Positions 27,776-36,733 of a stretch of 49,169 bases of DNA are shown here, piece by piece (the first letter of the stretch is position 1; each line of letters begins with the position of its first letter). Under the pieces are notes generated by a model, which had not been told where the DNA came from, did not search any database, and was given only the letters and a program-made list of their open reading frames with translations. Both the position numbers and the translations under genes were made by a program. Origin of the DNA: Burkholderiales bacterium (GTDB lineage: Bacteria > Pseudomonadota > Gammaproteobacteria > Burkholderiales > Usitatibacteraceae); the NCBI GenBank assembly GCA_025360815.1, contig JANYBL010000038.1, positions 1-49,169 on the forward strand, written 5' to 3'.

Positions 27776-29119
27776 ATGACAAATAATCAAAAAACCATGC
27801 AAACCTATTTCTACCAACTCGCCGATTTTATTCAAACGCTTTTGCACGCTGACGAGACCACACTCGCCAATCTTTCCGCTGAGGAATCAAACTTCGTGCG
27901 TTTCAATAAAAGCGCTGTTCGGCAAGCGGGTTCGATCAAGCAGATTGGTTTAACGATTGCGCTGATCGCCAAACAACGCCGCGCTGAGTCGCGGCTCACG
28001 CTTTCCGGCAACCGCGAGAGCGATGAAGGTTTGGTCCGGGCAGCCATCGACACTCTACGGCGTGATCTGGGCGATCTGCCCGAAGACCCATATTTGCTAT
28101 ACAACACCAACCCGCAATCAACCGAAAAAATCGGCGAATCATCGTTGCCAACCGACGCTGAAATGCTCGATCAAATTTTGGCGGCCGGTCGTGGCAAAGA
28201 TTTGGTTGGCTTATTTGCGTCGGGTGCGATTTACAAGGGCTTTGCGAATTCATTGGGGCAGCGCAACTGGCATCGCGTGGATAATTTTAATTGCGAATGG
28301 TGCCTGTATCACACCACCGACAAAGCCGTGAAATCAGGCTACGCAGGCACACACTGGGTCGCGGCTGAATTTGAAAAGAAGATGACGCAGGCGGCAACAC
28401 AGCTGGCCATTTTGCAGCGCCCGGCGAAATCGCTGACGCCCGGCCAATATCGCTCCTACCTTTCGCCGTCGGCATTATACGAAATTGTCGGCCTGCTGTC
28501 CTGGGGTGGATTCGGCGTTAAATCACAGCGCAATAAACAAAGCCCGCTGCTAAAATTAGAAGACGGTAGCGAATCACTGCATGCCTCGGTTTCGCTGGTC
28601 GAAAACGCCAAGAATGGCGTGGCTGCTGGGTTTCAGGGCGATGGCTTTATTAAAGCGCCGACTGTCTCGTTGATCGAAAACGGCAAACACGCTGGTGCGC
28701 TCATCAGCCCCCGCTCAGCGCGTGAGTTCGGTATTGAAACCAATGGTGCGAACGGCAGCGAATCACCTGAATCGCTTGACATGGCCGCAGGCACGCTTGC
28801 GCAAGAGGATGTGCTCAAAACGCTCGGAACCGGCATTATGATCGGTAATCTTTGGTATCTGAATTACTCAGACCGCGCCGGTTGCCGGATGACGGGCATG
28901 ACGCGCTTTGCGACATTCTGGGTGGAACAAGGGGAAATCATTGCGCCGCTGAACGTGATGCGCTTCGATGATTCGGCTTATCGGGTACTGGGACAAAACT
29001 TATTGGACTTAACGACCGAACGCGATTGGCTGATCGATTCAAGTAGCTATGGCGAGCGCTCAACTGGCTCGGCGCGCATGCCAGGTGCGTTGGTAAACGA
29101 TTTTTCGTTAACGTTATGA
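27776..29119 (+). CDS. pmbA: TldE/PmbA-type metalloprotease subunit
   Basis: 447 residues, normal for the TldE partner. It lacks the HExxxH metal site, as expected: TldD holds the metal. Conserved parts: SAEESNFVRFNKSAVRQAG near the start, LTLSGNRESDEGLVRAAI, NGVAAGFQGDGFIKAPTVSL, and near the end TGIMIGNLWYLNYSDRAGCRMTG with FWVEQGEIIAPLNVMRFDDS. The first ATG at 27776 has an alternative at 27797 (MQTYFYQLADF); neither has a strong ribosome-binding site. The stop overlaps the upstream ATG of the mltD frame (29116), so the three genes may be one operon. Confidence 0.92.
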   Translation: MTNNQKTMQTYFYQLADFIQTLLHADETTLANLSAEESNFVRFNKSAVRQAGSIKQIGLTIALIAKQRRAESRLTLSGNRESDEGLVRAAIDTLRRDLGDLPEDPYLLYNTNPQSTEKIGESSLPTDAEMLDQILAAGRGKDLVGLFASGAIYKGFANSLGQRNWHRVDNFNCEWCLYHTTDKAVKSGYAGTHWVAAEFEKKMTQAATQLAILQRPAKSLTPGQYRSYLSPSALYEIVGLLSWGGFGVKSQRNKQSPLLKLEDGSESLHASVSLVENAKNGVAAGFQGDGFIKAPTVSLIENGKHAGALISPRSAREFGIETNGANGSESPESLDMAAGTLAQEDVLKTLGTGIMIGNLWYLNYSDRAGCRMTGMTRFATFWVEQGEIIAPLNVMRFDDSAYRVLGQNLLDLTTERDWLIDSSSYGERSTGSARMPGALVNDFSLTL

Positions 29120-29181
29120 CGCGGTCAGTGATGCGGCAGATGGTGCAGCTTGTGATGCGGGTTGTGGACAATTGGTTGCAG

Positions 29182-31107
29182 ATGGCCATGGCCAACAAAA
29201 CGAAATTCTTAGTGCTGAAACCGTGGCTGGCATTGTATGTTGTTGCATTCATCTTCGGCGCAAGCATGTATCCGGCGCTTGCGCAAAATGCGCCACAGCC
29301 CGTTTCACCAGCCATCAACGCGAATCCATCGGTGTCTGCGAACGCGACTGCCCTCGCATTGGCAAATGCATCTGTCATTGCAAATGCAGCCGCTGCTGCG
29401 CATGCGGCCAATTCAGCGAATCCAGCGAATTCATTGGATGCACCATCCGTTTCCGTCGACGCCCACGCCAGTTCGTTTACTGAATCGCTTAGCACCTTCG
29501 TGGCTGAAAAAACCGCGCCGATTCCGCAAGACGATGCCGACCTTTGGCAGCGCATCCGTCGCGGTTTTGCGATGGAGCCGTTGGCCTCACCACTAGTGCA
29601 AGATCAGGAGCAGTGGTATGCGACCCGGCAGGATTATATTCGCCGTTTTGTTGAACGCGGCTCGAAGTATATGTATCACATTGTGGAAGAAGTCGAGCGC
29701 CGCAAAATGCCGACAGAGATTGTGTTGCTGCCGATTATCGAGAGCGCATTCAATCCGCAAGCTTATTCCCGCGCGGCGGCATCGGGCATGTGGCAGTTCA
29801 TCCCATCCACGGGAACGCATTTTGGTTTGAAGCAGGATTATTTGACCGATCATCGCCGCGATGTGCTGCTCTCCACTGATGCCGCGCTCGACTATTTGCA
29901 AAAACTGTATGGCATGTTTAATTCGTGGGAGCTGGCGTTTGCCGCCTACAACTGCGGCGAAGGCTGCGTCGGGCGTGCGATTGCCGCCAATCAACGCAAA
30001 GGGCTGCCAACAGATTTCGTCAATTTAAATTTGCCCAATGAGACGCGCAGCTATGTGCCAAAACTTATTGCGGTGAAAAATATCATTCTCTCACCCGCCA
30101 CCTACGGGATTGAGCTCAATAATGTGCTCAATCAACCGTATTTTATTAAAGTCGCCGCGCCGGAAAAAATTGATGTGAAGCTCGCAGCGCGACTAGCCGA
30201 AATGCCTGAAGCCGATTTTTCAGCACTCAATCCCGCGTTTAACAAACCGGTTGCTGCCAACACGAATTATTTTTTGGTGCCGACCGCGCAAGCCGAGGTG
30301 TTTAAAACGAATCTCGATTTATACCGCTCGCTGAACGGGCCGATGGTTTCATGGCAAACCGTTACTGCCAAACGCGGCGAATCGATTGACCGCATTGCCA
30401 AGCGCTACGGCATGACGGGTTCGTATTTGCGTGCGACCAATATCGGCATAAAAGAACGCAAAGGCAAAATCACCGCACCCGCATCATTCATGGTGCCAAT
30501 GGCCAAAGAAGCCAAAATTATTGATGCAACCTTAGACATGAAAGAATCGTTGCGCGCCTCAGCACCACCGCCCGCGAACCTTGCTTCCCCATCCCGCCTA
30601 ACCGCTGCAGTTGCCCTTGCCTCGTCGGCCCCGGTAGCATTGATTCCGGCACCCCAAGCCGGTGTAGAACCGCCGACTGTACTAAGCAATGCATCTATTC
30701 CTTACAGTTACCAGGTTCAGGCAGGAGACACACTGTTCTCTATTTCCAAACGCTTCGGCATTACCGTTACGGCATTGAAACAGCTAAACGGCATACCCGA
30801 GAATAGTTTGCAGTCGGGGCAGATTTTGAAGCTGCTATCCGATGAGAAACTACCGCCGAATGAGACTTTGAGCAATCTCGTTGCCGCACCTGTTGTCGTA
30901 CCCACTGTTGCAGCGGTTCGTGCCCAGCCACGTGCATCTCTCATCAAAGTCAAAGCGCCGCCGATCCAAAAATATACGGTAAAGCGCGGCGATTCATTAT
31001 TCGCGATTGCACAAAAATTTGATGTCAGCATCGACGAGTTGCGCCAGTGGAACAAACTCACTACCAAGGCGGTGTTACGGCCGGGCGTGAGGTTGCGGGT
31101 CTCTTGA
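29182..31107 (+). CDS. mltD: Membrane-bound lytic murein transglycosylase D-like, with LysM repeats
   Basis: 641 residues from ATG 29182 (MAMANKTKFLVLKPWLALYV), a signal peptide cut near PALAQ; the frame is open to 29116. An Ala/Asn-rich low-complexity stretch follows (~50-105). The SLT domain has the catalytic Glu (~E187) in LLPIIESAFNPQAYSRAAA, then GMWQFIPSTGTHFGL and LAFAAYNCGEGCVGRAI. Two good C-terminal LysM repeats (SYQVQAGDTLFSISKRFGI and KYTVKRGDSLFAIAQKFDV) and one degenerate LysM (TAKRGESIDRIAKRYGM) bind glycan. The enzyme cuts peptidoglycan between MurNAc and GlcNAc in the periplasm. The start codon is the main uncertainty. Confidence 0.92.
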   Translation: MAMANKTKFLVLKPWLALYVVAFIFGASMYPALAQNAPQPVSPAINANPSVSANATALALANASVIANAAAAAHAANSANPANSLDAPSVSVDAHASSFTESLSTFVAEKTAPIPQDDADLWQRIRRGFAMEPLASPLVQDQEQWYATRQDYIRRFVERGSKYMYHIVEEVERRKMPTEIVLLPIIESAFNPQAYSRAAASGMWQFIPSTGTHFGLKQDYLTDHRRDVLLSTDAALDYLQKLYGMFNSWELAFAAYNCGEGCVGRAIAANQRKGLPTDFVNLNLPNETRSYVPKLIAVKNIILSPATYGIELNNVLNQPYFIKVAAPEKIDVKLAARLAEMPEADFSALNPAFNKPVAANTNYFLVPTAQAEVFKTNLDLYRSLNGPMVSWQTVTAKRGESIDRIAKRYGMTGSYLRATNIGIKERKGKITAPASFMVPMAKEAKIIDATLDMKESLRASAPPPANLASPSRLTAAVALASSAPVALIPAPQAGVEPPTVLSNASIPYSYQVQAGDTLFSISKRFGITVTALKQLNGIPENSLQSGQILKLLSDEKLPPNETLSNLVAAPVVVPTVAAVRAQPRASLIKVKAPPIQKYTVKRGDSLFAIAQKFDVSIDELRQWNKLTTKAVLRPGVRLRVS

Positions 31108-31241
31108 ACCAGCAATGGGTGTTAAGATCGCCAACAGACGGGGGTTTTGAGCCTAAAGTTGCTGGAAACGCCCGCCCAGCAAGGTATTCCGCGCAGGTCG
31201 CCCCTGGCGAAGCTGCCCAAGGCACAAAATCATGGGCACCA

Positions 31242-31859
31242 TCAAACTACGAATTTCAAAATTGCGAAATAGTGAATCACCGCCCCGCCTAGTACAAACA
31301 AATGCCAGATGCCGTGCCAATGTTTAAATTTTTCATCGAAAAAATAAAACACGGTGCCAAGCGTATAAACCACGCCGCCTGCGGCCACCCATATAAAGCC
31401 GGTCCAGGTTAGCGCATCAATCATTGGCACAACACCGATGACGGCTAGCCAGCCCATGACGACGTAAAGTACCAACGATGGGTAGCGCTGGCCGCGCGCC
31501 AACGTGAGCTCTTGCACAATGCCGATTGCGGCCAAGCCCCACACCACGCCGAACAACGACCAGCCCCACGGCCCGTGCAAGGTCACAAGCGTGAATGGCG
31601 TGTATGTTCCGGCGATGAGCAGATAAATGGCGCTGTGATCAAGCTTTCGAAAGACCGCTTTGGTTTTGCCACGTGTGCTGTGATAAAGCGTGGAAATACT
31701 AAACAATAAAATCAGCGTTGCACCATAAATGGCAAAGCTCACAATATGCAACGCGTCGCCATGCAATGCGCCCTGCACAATCAGCACAGTTGCCCCCGCG
31801 ATGGCCAAGAGCGCACCGAGCAGATGGGTAAAGCCGTTAAATCGTTCACCGTGGTACAT
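31242..31859 (-). CDS. trhA: Hemolysin III / TrhA (PAQR-family) membrane protein
   Basis: 205 residues, seven predicted transmembrane segments. The family marks are clear: GERFNGFTHLLGALLAIAGA (His in the first segment), ISTLYHSTRGKTKAVFRKLDH, SAIYLLIAGTYTPFTLVTL, and GIWHLFVLGGAVIHYFAIL. The conserved His and Asp residues in HS, DH and HxxxxxxxxxH form the PAQR metal site. E. coli YqfA (TrhA) helps control membrane fluidity; the hemolysin name is historical. It stands alone, divergent from nothing close, with 298 empty bases upstream and convergent to mltD. Confidence 0.93.
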   Translation of the reverse strand: MYHGERFNGFTHLLGALLAIAGATVLIVQGALHGDALHIVSFAIYGATLILLFSISTLYHSTRGKTKAVFRKLDHSAIYLLIAGTYTPFTLVTLHGPWGWSLFGVVWGLAAIGIVQELTLARGQRYPSLVLYVVMGWLAVIGVVPMIDALTWTGFIWVAAGGVVYTLGTVFYFFDEKFKHWHGIWHLFVLGGAVIHYFAILKFVV

Positions 31860-32157
31860 GACATCCTTTATCGTTTGATCGAACGTTCAGTTCTGCTTGG
31901 GCTGAACCTGCACGTTGGTTTTAGGGCTGGTGCGTTGGCTCCTGCGCTGGCTCGCGCCTAAGCGCCTACGTTTGCGCTTGCATGAGCTGGTGTCTGAACT
32001 GGTACCGGCCTGACTGGCGTGCTGGTTTTGGGTTTGGATTGCGTCACTGTTTTGAGGCGCGAATTCAGGAACGAATCCGACATCGCTTATCAGCTCGAAG
32101 CCGCAGGATACGCGATCAAAATAACAGCCAGATGTCAGTTTTTTATGAACAATGCGA

Positions 32158-32796
32158 TCAGCCGAATCGTTTTTCCATCCGCGCCAATTGTAATGCCTGC
32201 GCTTTGGGGAGCCACAGCCTGGGATTCACCGGAAATGGTTTGATCTTGCCAGTAAGTCGATAGCCACGCCGCTCATAGAACGCAATGAGCTCATAACGCA
32301 CAGGAATCACCTCCATCATCATTTTGTTGGCGTTCCATTCGCTTTGGACGAACAATTCAGCCTCGCGAATCATTTGTTTGCCAATCCCGCCCGCTTGCAG
32401 ATCCGGGTTGATGGCGAACATCGCGAAGTAGCCCGCACATTCCCCGTTATCGTCGGTTTTAGCGAGATGAATGCTGCCGATGATAGTAGGCGCCTTACTT
32501 GGATTGGTGGCGGTATCGGTAGCGTCCTTCGCATTGCTGCCGGCATTGGCGTTGGCGCTGGCAATGGCAATGGTATCGGCATTAGCCTCAGCCAGCAAAA
32601 TCACCGAGCCTTGGGTGTTGATAAGGTCGATGATTTCTGCCGCATCCGTTCGTGCGCCGGTTAGCAAATCCGCTTCCGTTGTCCAACCTTTACGGCTTGA
32701 TTCGCCCCGATAGGCGGAATTGACGATGGCAACAATCGTATCCGCATCCGCCGGCACGGCTTTGCGGAATGATAAATTCAGATCCACGACGTTCAT
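32158..32796 (-). CDS. GNAT-family acetyltransferase with a low-complexity insert
   Basis: 212 residues from ATG 32796 (MNVVDLNLSFRKAVPADADT); the frame opens at 32814. GNAT core: TIVAIVNSAYRGESSRKGWTT, GYFAMFAINPDLQAGGIGKQ with the acetyl-CoA loop (QAGGIGK), then MMMEVIPVRYELIAFYERRG and LTGKIKPFPVNP. The N-terminal phrase with SAYRGE and GWTTE matches a GNAT subgroup common in proteobacteria, substrate unknown. An Ala/Asn/Thr-rich insert (residues ~75-105, for example ASANANAGSNAKDATDT) splits the core between two strands, encoded by short imperfect repeats (GCATTGGC-type). The insert may be a surface loop. It lies 31 bases after nlpD in the same direction. Confidence 0.85.
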   Translation of the reverse strand: MNVVDLNLSFRKAVPADADTIVAIVNSAYRGESSRKGWTTEADLLTGARTDAAEIIDLINTQGSVILLAEANADTIAIASANANAGSNAKDATDTATNPSKAPTIIGSIHLAKTDDNGECAGYFAMFAINPDLQAGGIGKQMIREAELFVQSEWNANKMMMEVIPVRYELIAFYERRGYRLTGKIKPFPVNPRLWLPKAQALQLARMEKRFG

Positions 32797-32827
32797 CAAC
32801 AAATTTGTCGGCACGGCAAGAATCGCG

Positions 32828-33949
32828 TTACTGCGGCGGCAAAAATTTCAGCGGATCAACCGGTTTACCGTTTTTACGAATCTCGAAATGCAGCTTGACG
32901 CTATCGGTATCGCTCGATCCCATTTCGGCAATTTTTTGCCCTTTTTTAACAATCTCATCTTCGGCCACTAGCACCTTCTCGTTGTGCGCGTAGGCCGATA
33001 ACCATGTTTCACTGTGACGGATAATGACCAATCGCCCGTAACCGCGGAGGCCGGATTTGTTGTAAATCACTTTCCCCGGCGCTGCTGCCAACACGGGTGC
33101 GTTGCGGACTCCTGGAATATCAATACCTTTGGTCGTATCGGTAAACGTGACCGTTACTTTGCCTTTTGTTGGCCAGGCCCAATCGATATTTTCGTTGGCA
33201 GGCGTTGGCGCTGTTGAAACAGCACCGGTAACAGCGGTTGTTGCTGCCGCGCCTGCGGGTAGCGCCGGTGTTGATGTTGCCGCTGATGTTGCCGGTGATG
33301 TTGAGGCTGGCAGCATGGTTGCCGCTTCGTTGCTGAGTCGGGTATAAGTCTGGTCTGTATATGGCACACGCCCCGCTTTCGGCTCTACTTTAAGCTGCCC
33401 GCTATTCTGGGGACGCGCTTCCAGATCGGCGCTTGGTCCTATTGACGGTGTTAAAACCAGTGGTGCGGTGACAGGTTCGCCCGGCTTGGCGGTTGTGCTG
33501 AGATTTGTGTTTCCGTCGGGCGCGGTGAGGCGTAAGTTGTCGCCAATGCGGAGTAGATTGGGGTTTTCAATATTGTTCCAGGCTGCCAATTCGCGGCGAT
33601 CCAAGCCGTGCTGAAACGCAATGGAATATAGCGTGTCGCCTTTTTGCACCGCATAAAACTTGGTGGGGTCAACAGGCTGGGGGGGCGCGGCCAATGAAGT
33701 CGGTGCCGTAGATGCGCTGGACGGCTTGGCAGCGTCGGCCGTCAGGCTTGTTTCGCCGGGCTTGGCAGCAGGTGTCGTAAGCGGTGGGGTAGCAGTGGTT
33801 AATGGTGGCCGCGCATCGCTGACCGGTGCGGGAAGCTTTGATGCACAGCCGGTGAATAGCGCTACCGCAAACGCTGCCAACGCAGCAATGCCCCGGTGAC
33901 CGCCTAATGTAAATGAAGATGTAAATGAAGATGTCAAAACAATGTTCAT
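32828..33949 (-). CDS. nlpD: NlpD-like lipoprotein: LysM plus catalytically degenerate M23 domain
   Basis: 373 residues. The lipoprotein signal ends in the lipobox LFTGC (~31-35). A Pro/Ala/Thr-rich linker is followed by one LysM (FYAVQKGDTLYSIAFQHGL with WNNIENPNLLRIGDNLRL, ~93-137). After a second linker comes the LytM/M23 domain (~255-373): TKGIDIPGVRNAPVLAAAPG, RGYGRLVIIRHSETWLSAYAHN, KLHFEIRKNGKPVDPLKFLP. The first metal His (HxGxD) is replaced (TKGID), as in E. coli NlpD, so it should activate an amidase (AmiC) rather than cut peptidoglycan itself. Its start overlaps the pcm stop by 4 bases. A 12-bp duplication gives SSFTSSFT near residue 8. rpoS, the usual next gene, is absent. Confidence 0.92.
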   Translation of the reverse strand: MNIVLTSSFTSSFTLGGHRGIAALAAFAVALFTGCASKLPAPVSDARPPLTTATPPLTTPAAKPGETSLTADAAKPSSASTAPTSLAAPPQPVDPTKFYAVQKGDTLYSIAFQHGLDRRELAAWNNIENPNLLRIGDNLRLTAPDGNTNLSTTAKPGEPVTAPLVLTPSIGPSADLEARPQNSGQLKVEPKAGRVPYTDQTYTRLSNEAATMLPASTSPATSAATSTPALPAGAAATTAVTGAVSTAPTPANENIDWAWPTKGKVTVTFTDTTKGIDIPGVRNAPVLAAAPGKVIYNKSGLRGYGRLVIIRHSETWLSAYAHNEKVLVAEDEIVKKGQKIAEMGSSDTDSVKLHFEIRKNGKPVDPLKFLPPQ

Positions 33950-34629
33950 ACGGTTCCTGAAACAAGAGGGACGAACCGCACATCGTGGACTATTTTTTCG
34001 ACATAGCCGTCCTCGGTGCGGTCGATGACATAAAGCTTTTGTGATTCTATGCCAACGGGCAAGACCATGCGCCCGCCTACTGCCAATTGCTGTTTTAATT
34101 CCGGCGGCACATGGGTGGCGGCAGCAGTCATTAAAATCGCATCGTAGGGGCCGCCTTCTGCATAACCAAAATGGCCGTCGGCATGCTTAAAAATAATATT
34201 GAAATAGCGCAAATCGCGCAGGGTTCGGCGTGCCTTGTCCATTAGCGGTGCGATGCGCTCGACGGTATAAACCTGCTTCGCCAATTTGGCGAGAATCGCT
34301 GTCTGGTAGCCACAACCTGTTCCGATTTCGAGCGCTTTGTTCGGCAAGCCTGGTTCGCAGATAAGTTGAGTCATGATCGCCACAATTTCAGGCGTCGAGA
34401 TGGTTTGCCCCAAGCCAATCGGCAACGCTTTATCGAGCTCATACGCCCTCGCCTCAAGCGCACCCTCGACAAAAGCATGGCGCGGCACATCCGACATGAC
34501 CTTCAATACCCGCTCGTCCTTGACACCCTTGGCACGCAACGCATCGACCATCCGCGCACGGGTTCGGTCAGAGGTCATGCCAGAACCTTGGAACTTGGTG
34601 GCGAATTTTTCGGTGGTGGAGTTCATCAC
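33946..34629 (-). CDS. pcm: Protein-L-isoaspartate O-methyltransferase
   Basis: 227 residues. The class I methyltransferase core has motif I LEIGTGCGYQTAILAKL (~100-116), preceded by the diagnostic PCMT region LPIGLGQTISTPEIVAIMTQ, and later YDAILMTAAATHVPPELKQQL. It repairs isoaspartyl residues in aged proteins. The start could be either of two adjacent Met codons (34629 or 34626). surE lies 36 bases upstream and nlpD overlaps downstream, the classic surE-pcm-nlpD stationary-phase operon of Beta/Gammaproteobacteria. Confidence 0.95.
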   Translation of the reverse strand: MMNSTTEKFATKFQGSGMTSDRTRARMVDALRAKGVKDERVLKVMSDVPRHAFVEGALEARAYELDKALPIGLGQTISTPEIVAIMTQLICEPGLPNKALEIGTGCGYQTAILAKLAKQVYTVERIAPLMDKARRTLRDLRYFNIIFKHADGHFGYAEGGPYDAILMTAAATHVPPELKQQLAVGGRMVLPVGIESQKLYVIDRTEDGYVEKIVHDVRFVPLVSGTV

Positions 34630-34665
34630 GTCTGATTTAATAATTTAGGCTCTAGTTGCGTGACA

Positions 34666-35412
34666 CTAGGTGTTAAGCCAATCCGCCGCTTGCTTCATTT
34701 GCGCGTAGTGGGTCAGATCCATCTGCAACGGCGTGATCGAAACGCGATTGTTCTCGGTGCTATAAAAATCAGTTCCCGGCCCTGCATCCGCTGCGCCACC
34801 TGCAGCACCCACCCAGTACATCGTCTCACCACGGGGGTTGATGGTTTTGATCGATGGCTCGGCCTTATGCCGTTTGCCGAGGCGGGTTACTTCAAAGCCC
34901 TGCAACTGATCGCGTGGAATATCGGGCACGTTCACGTTAAGCAATGTCGGCGTTTTTAGCGGCGAGCGAATATGGCGCTTCACGAGTTCTGCGGCCACCC
35001 AGGCGGCGGTTTCAAAATGCCGATGCTCGCGCGTGACCATCGACACGGCAATCGCCGGAATGCCGAGCAAAAACCCCTCGGTTGCGGCTGCTACTGTGCC
35101 CGAATAAATGGTGTCGTCACCCATATTCGCGCCGTGATTAATGCCCGATACCACCATATCCGGCACAAAATCGAGCACGCCTGTCACCGCCATATGTACA
35201 CAGTCTGTTGGCGTGCCGTTCAGAAACAAGAATCCATTGGGTGCCTTGCGCAACGACAGCGGGCGATCAAGCGTGAGGGAATTGGAAGCGCCACTTTTAT
35301 CGCGTTCCGGCGCAACGACCGTAATTTCTGCAAGTTCAGATAGTGCGGCAGCGAGGGCGGCTAGGCCGGGGGCGAAATAGCCATCGTCGTTTGAGAGGAG
35401 AATTCGCATCAT
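34666..35412 (-). CDS. surE: 5'-nucleotidase / survival protein SurE
   Basis: 248 residues, normal length. The metal site is [12 protein letters not shown] (~6-17) with two Asp ligands, then [19 protein letters not shown] (Ser and Asn ligands) and [20 protein letters not shown] (Asn ligand). It dephosphorylates nucleoside monophosphates and short polyphosphate and is needed for stationary-phase survival in several bacteria. It is the first gene of surE-pcm-nlpD. A conserved catalytic set is complete. Confidence 0.96.
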   Translation of the reverse strand: MMRILLSNDDGYFAPGLAALAAALSELAEITVVAPERDKSGASNSLTLDRPLSLRKAPNGFLFLNGTPTDCVHMAVTGVLDFVPDMVVSGINHGANMGDDTIYSGTVAAATEGFLLGIPAIAVSMVTREHRHFETAAWVAAELVKRHIRSPLKTPTLLNVNVPDIPRDQLQGFEVTRLGKRHKAEPSIKTINPRGETMYWVGAAGGAADAGPGTDFYSTENNRVSITPLQMDLTHYAQMKQAADWLNT

Positions 35413-35464
35413 TTTTTCTTAAAAGATTAACCCAAATTATGCCACATTGGCACCATGCCAGGCA

Positions 35465-36733
35465 CTACATTTCCCGAGAAACTGTTCTCGGCGGGTGGCT
35501 CGCAGGCTTGGCAATAAAGAATCGTTTCAAGTTCAAAAAATGCTTTTCAAACAAGTGATAAGACAGCAGCGCCAGCGCGTGAAGCACCACCACGCTTCCG
35601 GCGATATACAAAAGCTCAGCGAGTAGCGAATGCGCCATATCTACGCGCAACTTCACCAACAACGGCCTTCCTAGCAAATCGTGCAGCGGTTTATGAAATA
35701 CATACATCGCATAACTGTATTTACCGAGGCTGCGCAGTGGCGCGAGCCGCAGCAGTTGGAACACGCCATCGATTGATCGCAAATCAGCGCAGGCAGCTGC
35801 CATAATCACCAACCCAAACGCCAATGCCAGAAGGGTGAACCCAATCGTTTCGCCCAAAAAATTTTCGAACGAAAACCCGTGCGTTACCAACACGCCCACG
35901 ATCGCCACGCTAAACCCCGCGATCAAACTTTGCGTCGGTTTGGCCACGATTCGCCGCCAAACGTTGGGTAATTCTGGCATTCGCATCAACGCGGCAAACG
36001 CGGCGCCAATCACGAGCGCATCTATGCGGCAAATCGTTAACAAATAAATCTCGTCGCGCCCATCGCCATTCCAGGCAAAAATAAAGCGCGCAGCCAAGCT
36101 GATGACGGCAACCATGACGCAAAGTCGAATACACGCTGCGACACTGGCGCGGTAAATGGGCAGTGCCAGCAATAACGGCCACAACAAATAAAATTGTTCC
36201 TCCACCGCCAACGACCAAAAATGCGGAAAAGTATGACTCCCGATGCCGACTGGCTCGACCCAATTCACCAGATAAGTCCATAGCCAGATTTGCTGGTTCC
36301 AGTCTTTTTCGACTCCGGAGGAAACAATTCCGAACGCGGGCAACACAATGAAGGCCAATGCCAGCGCGCCATAGTAAAGCGGGAAAATCCGCAGCGTACG
36401 CCGGGCGTAAAAGCCGGAAAAATAATTCGTGCTTTTTTGTGTATCGAGCAAGATCCCGGTAATTAAAAATCCGCTTAAGACAAAAAATAATTGCACACCA
36501 GCCCAGCCCGTCCCGATTGCGTAGCCGAATAAATAATTTAGGATGGTCGAGCGATCGTCGAGCATGCCGAGTTGGTGGACCAAGACCATCAAAATAGCGA
36601 TGCCACGCAGGCCGTCAAGGGCTGGAAAGTGGCGTGGATGCCGGGGGTTGGCATCGCTCGCCCCAGTTAAGGTGGTCATTGAGGCTGTATTGGCGGCCGA
36701 CATTGCGGGCGCGGCGGACGAGTCGGTCATCAC
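35465..36733 (-). CDS. Acyltransferase 3 family membrane protein (OafA/YrhL-like)
   Basis: 422 residues, about ten transmembrane helices. The family opening is FPALDGLRGIAILMVLVHQ with the conserved His (~43), then GWAGVQLFFVLSGFLITGIL, FYARRTLRIFPLYYGAL and HFWSLAVEEQFYLLWPLL, all diagnostic of acyltransferase-3 proteins. These move acetyl or other acyl groups onto polysaccharide, LPS or peptidoglycan at the inner membrane. The substrate cannot be told. No other envelope-sugar genes surround it. The start overlaps the tilS stop by 4 bases (ATGA), an unexpected coupling. The N-terminal ~25 residues are a Thr/Ala/Ser-rich cytoplasmic tail. Confidence 0.9.
   Translation of the reverse strand: MMTDSSAAPAMSAANTASMTTLTGASDANPRHPRHFPALDGLRGIAILMVLVHQLGMLDDRSTILNYLFGYAIGTGWAGVQLFFVLSGFLITGILLDTQKSTNYFSGFYARRTLRIFPLYYGALALAFIVLPAFGIVSSGVEKDWNQQIWLWTYLVNWVEPVGIGSHTFPHFWSLAVEEQFYLLWPLLLALPIYRASVAACIRLCVMVAVISLAARFIFAWNGDGRDEIYLLTICRIDALVIGAAFAALMRMPELPNVWRRIVAKPTQSLIAGFSVAIVGVLVTHGFSFENFLGETIGFTLLALAFGLVIMAAACADLRSIDGVFQLLRLAPLRSLGKYSYAMYVFHKPLHDLLGRPLLVKLRVDMAHSLLAELLYIAGSVVVLHALALLSYHLFEKHFLNLKRFFIAKPASHPPRTVSREM

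Noticed and set aside
31860-32157. Short plus-strand ORFs between trhA and the GNAT gene
   Set aside because: Low-complexity sequence, no ribosome-binding site, no motif; treated as an empty gap of just under 300 bases.
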